Below are positions 22,986 through 25,804 of a stretch of DNA of 25,804 nucleotides, piece after piece; positions within the stretch are counted from its first letter, which is position 1, and every line of letters begins with the position of its first letter. A program made the translations under genes and the position numbers. Origin of the DNA: CBFHMJ01 sp965656875 (lineage in GTDB: Bacteria; Pseudomonadota; Gammaproteobacteria; Enterobacterales; Alteromonadaceae); contig CBFHMJ010000019.1 in the NCBI GenBank assembly GCA_965656875.1, forward strand, positions 1-25,804, read 5' to 3'. Under the pieces are notes generated by a model that saw nothing but the letters and a program-made list of their open reading frames with translations, searched no databases and was not told the origin of the DNA.

Positions 22986-25804
22986 GTGAGCAGTAGTCAG
23001 GTAATGGACTGTTATGCGGATAAGACGTCGGCATTAAACAGGGTTGAGTCATCACATGGTACCGGTGATCAACAGGACAAGGGCAACGGACACGGTTTTT
23101 ACAGGAATAAAACCACAACAACTAAAACAGCGATCATACGACTGCTCTGGTTGACGTTTATTGCAGTATTTGCACAGGTTGCAATAGCGGATGAATCAGA
23201 CACCGTTAGCTGGAACAGCGAGCAGTTTATCGCCCTGCATGGGGACATTAACGGCGATGGTCGTGATGATTTACTGCTTCAGCCCAGGGGTTCTGAAACG
23301 GGTTCAGTTACTTTTCAGTCATCCTCCCGTCAATACCTGAGCGACGATTCTCATTTCCTCACCTTTCTGCCGGATTTTGCATCCGCCCGGTTACTGCTGG
23401 CGGATATCAATGGCGACGGTAAAGACGACTTAGTGGCTATCAGCGCCGGTGAAGCCCGGGTTCGACTGTCAAACGGCAACGGCTTTGCTGAGGTATCTCA
23501 GACCTTATCTAATGCTGAATCGCTGCATTTTCTCAATGCCTTTGATGCGTATCTCTATTACGCCGGTGATTTTAATGGCGATGGCAAAGACGAATTTATT
23601 GCTCTGAGTGATAACCCGCACCGTGCTGACCGGGCTCATGTCCTGATGCAGACCGAAGACAATGGTCAGCTCAATGTGCATCAGTCGCCCGGCGAAGAAG
23701 CGGTCTGGGCACAACAACAAAGCTCCCGCTTAATCATCGCCGATTACAACAACGACGGCAGAGACGATATCTTTGCGGTGGCCCGCAAAGCCAATGACCC
23801 GCACTGGTTAGTGCTGAGCTCTGATAAAGGCCGTTTCTCCACTCGCGGCCAGCAAATCCGTCACCGCCTGACTAATCACGACTGGGATGATGAACGCCAC
23901 AGTATTATGGCGATTAATGGCCTGCTGACGCCGGGTGTCGAACTGCTGCGCCGTAATAACCGACCGGGTGGTTTTGATGAGCGGGGTGAATGGCATTCGG
24001 AGAATATGGGTGAGCCCGGTGATGTGGTGGCTCGCAGGTCTGTTGATAAACAGCAGGTTGCTAATAAACAGGCACTGATTAATCCTGACACCGTTAAACC
24101 ACACGCGCTGCGTACTCCGGACAATACCGATGCTATTGACTCAGCATCAACCAATGCCATTGACTCAGCATCAACCAATGCCATTGACTGCAGTGACCCG
24201 CTATACAACCCGACCAGCGGCACCGAGGGTAGCGGTTGTAGCTTTCTGCTCTTACCCAATACCCCCACCGGGTATCCCATTATCTCCGGCAGTGCTTATA
24301 AACCCCTGAATTTCGGCTTTACTATCGGTTTTGCGGTGGTGGCTGATGCGACCTATTACGAACTGTATGCCGGTGATGGTGGGCTTGACCCGGCAGCGGT
24401 GACTTACACAAAAGTTTATTCCGGCAGTGTGTTCCAGCCTTCATTTTCTTATTCAACCGCAGGCCATCGTTACTATAAATACAAAGCCTGTAACAGTGTC
24501 GGCTGTAGTGGCTTAAGCCCCTGGCGACGGATTTATGTGTATGATGCCCCGGAGGCGATTCGCTCACCGGTGTTATCGGCAACCTCGGTGTATTCGAATG
24601 CAACCGTCAGTCTGGACTTTGTTGAAGCGGGGTATTCCGTTGATGGCACGAACCACAAGGTCTGGCAGTCGTTCAACGGCGGCGCTGAAACGCTGATTTA
24701 TGATTTCACCCGAACGCAGTGGCAGCAGAATCAGCATCATGTCAGTCAAACTCTTATTGAGCCGGGCAGTTATGTCTGGCGGGCGCAGGCGTGCAGTCCG
24801 TCGTTGGGTTGTGGCCCGTCCACGAGTTTTACCATCACCGTGACCAACCGGGCACCGGTAGCCGTAGCGGATACCTTTACCCATCTTCAGGAAGACACAC
24901 CAGCGGCCCTGAGTGTACTTGCCAATGACACCGACCCGGACGGTCATCCGGTATCACTGCACGATATCAGAGCTGTGCCTCTGGGTGGTCAGGTGGTGAT
25001 TAACGGCAATCAGGCCGTGTACACCCCGTATAACCAGTGGTGTGGTGATGACCGCTTTACTTACCGGGTAAAAGACGCCTTTGGTGCGGTCTCTTCTGCG
25101 GTGCTGGTCTCCCTGACGGTTAACTGTGTGAACGATGCGCCGTATGTCAGTCATTTATCCTCCAACTATACGGTGAATGAAGACACCTCAGCGACGATTA
25201 CCTACACCCTGCGGGATTTTGATTCTGATGTGAATGCCGCATCAGTTTCAGTGTTGTCGAGCAGTAACCCGGGCGTATTACCACTGGCGAACATTGTGCC
25301 CGGTGGCAGTGGCACCGCCCGTACCCTGCAACTTCAGGGCGCGGCCCATCAACATGGCAGCAGTGATGTGACCTTCCGGGTCTCTGACGGCACGGATGCA
25401 CAGGATTACACCTTTAACGTGGTGATTCATCCGGTCAATGACCTGCCGGTTGCCACAGGGCTGGCCGGGCATGTTCTGACCGAAGACACCCCGCTGACGA
25501 TTACCGTGCCGGTGGCTGATGTGGAAACCCCGGCGTCTGCGTTGACCCTGACCTCAGTGGGTAGCAGTAATTACACCGTACTGCCGACGCCGAATGTGGT
25601 GATTAGTGGCAGTGGTGCGACCCGAAACATTACCTTGACCCCGGCAGCCAATCAGTCCGGCAGCGGTATTATCTGGCTGCAACTGAGTGATGGCACCGAC
25701 TCGGCTACCTATGGCTTAACCTTTACAGTTAATCCGGTCAATGACACCCCCACCGCCGGTCCACTCAGTGGTCATGTGCTGGATGAAGATGAAAGCCAGG
25801 TCAT
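22986..25804 (+). CDS. Secreted FG-GAP plus tandem-95 giant surface protein, 3' truncated
   Basis: Open to the window end, 939 visible residues. GTG 22986 is chosen because AAGGAG (22974-22979) sits 6 nt upstream; ATGs at 22950, 22968 and 23004 are alternatives. A polar stretch of about 48 residues precedes a signal peptide core (RLLWLTFIAVFAQVAIA, 52-68, likely cut before DES), so the leader is unusually long. Four FG-GAP/VCBS calcium loops follow: DINGDGRDD (87), DINGDGKDD (140), DFNGDGKDE (195) and DYNNDGRDD (253). A Cys-containing fibronectin-like region follows at about 400-615. Tandem-95/cadherin-like repeats with the NDxP spacing mark begin at about 621, 716, 818 and 919. Such proteins are large adhesins or surface filaments (family knowledge). 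It is G+C-richer than the KAP operon and resembles the RTX gene at the left end in style. Confidence 0.85.
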   Translation, partial: MSSSQVMDCYADKTSALNRVESSHGTGDQQDKGNGHGFYRNKTTTTKTAIIRLLWLTFIAVFAQVAIADESDTVSWNSEQFIALHGDINGDGRDDLLLQPRGSETGSVTFQSSSRQYLSDDSHFLTFLPDFASARLLLADINGDGKDDLVAISAGEARVRLSNGNGFAEVSQTLSNAESLHFLNAFDAYLYYAGDFNGDGKDEFIALSDNPHRADRAHVLMQTEDNGQLNVHQSPGEEAVWAQQQSSRLIIADYNNDGRDDIFAVARKANDPHWLVLSSDKGRFSTRGQQIRHRLTNHDWDDERHSIMAINGLLTPGVELLRRNNRPGGFDERGEWHSENMGEPGDVVARRSVDKQQVANKQALINPDTVKPHALRTPDNTDAIDSASTNAIDSASTNAIDCSDPLYNPTSGTEGSGCSFLLLPNTPTGYPIISGSAYKPLNFGFTIGFAVVADATYYELYAGDGGLDPAAVTYTKVYSGSVFQPSFSYSTAGHRYYKYKACNSVGCSGLSPWRRIYVYDAPEAIRSPVLSATSVYSNATVSLDFVEAGYSVDGTNHKVWQSFNGGAETLIYDFTRTQWQQNQHHVSQTLIEPGSYVWRAQACSPSLGCGPSTSFTITVTNRAPVAVADTFTHLQEDTPAALSVLANDTDPDGHPVSLHDIRAVPLGGQVVINGNQAVYTPYNQWCGDDRFTYRVKDAFGAVSSAVLVSLTVNCVNDAPYVSHLSSNYTVNEDTSATITYTLRDFDSDVNAASVSVLSSSNPGVLPLANIVPGGSGTARTLQLQGAAHQHGSSDVTFRVSDGTDAQDYTFNVVIHPVNDLPVATGLAGHVLTEDTPLTITVPVADVETPASALTLTSVGSSNYTVLPTPNVVISGSGATRNITLTPAANQSGSGIIWLQLSDGTDSATYGLTFTVNPVNDTPTAGPLSGHVLDEDESQV
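24132..24188 (+). repeat. 24-bp minisatellite within the FG-GAP gene
   Basis: Two 24-bp units (24132-24155, 24156-24179) plus 9 bp of a third, differing at one base. They encode AIDSASTN twice, then AID, at residues 383-401, between the FG-GAP part and the fibronectin-like part. The length keeps the frame. Confidence 0.9.

Noticed and set aside
23808..24947. Several minus-strand frames of 93-134 aa opposite the FG-GAP gene
   Set aside because: The plus strand encodes a continuous protein with signal peptide and calcium loops; the minus frames show no domain.

Overview
The window looks like accessory DNA from a marine-type gammaproteobacterium. The grounds are a MobH/TraI-TraD mobilization module of the SXT/IncC and PFGI-1 kind, together with very large calcium-binding (RTX) and tandem-95/FG-GAP surface or secreted proteins. 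The genus cannot be fixed from the sequence. I saw no rRNA, tRNA, integrase, transposase or CRISPR array.

Layout. (1) Positions 2-4072, plus strand: the 3' part of a large RTX-type repetitive protein containing a nearly identical 1.26-kb internal duplication, closed by a clear terminator. (2) Positions 4239-10533: a conjugation/mobilization block. A plus-strand DUF1845/AcaB-like gene faces a minus-strand operon that reads, in transcription order, MobI-like protein, TraI relaxase (MobH), TraD coupling ATPase, an unknown 175-aa protein and a DUF4400 membrane protein. No type IV secretion genes follow, so the module could process and dock DNA but would need a transfer channel from elsewhere. (3) Positions 10728-18477, plus strand, visibly A+T-richer: a tightly packed four-gene operon encoding a KAP-family P-loop NTPase, a very large soluble histidine kinase, a stand-alone receiver protein and an HD-domain putative phosphohydrolase. 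It reads as a complete sensor-kinase-receiver-effector pathway and is the best candidate for an undescribed, possibly anti-phage, system. (4) Positions 18548-22669, minus strand: an HSP90-family chaperone gene followed by a TPR protein gene, behind a strong sigma70-like promoter and converging on the four-gene operon. (5) From 22986 to the window end, plus strand: a secreted FG-GAP plus tandem-95 giant protein, 3' truncated.

A 20-bp perfect palindrome (AACTTTCACATGTGAAAGTT) occurs five times, only between 4.4 and 18.5 kb, that is across blocks 2 and 3. Two copies extend to 32-34 bp with different but still self-complementary arms. The sites sit at convergent gene ends, in the divergent mobI-like/KAP promoter region, and inside the DUF1845 gene. 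They tie the mobilization genes and the KAP operon together as one element, and suggest a dedicated DNA-binding protein or structured 3' ends.

Plausible working (inference): blocks 2-4 are a mobile element. The KAP/kinase/receiver/HD operon, and possibly the HSP90-TPR pair, are its cargo, inserted among host surface-protein genes.
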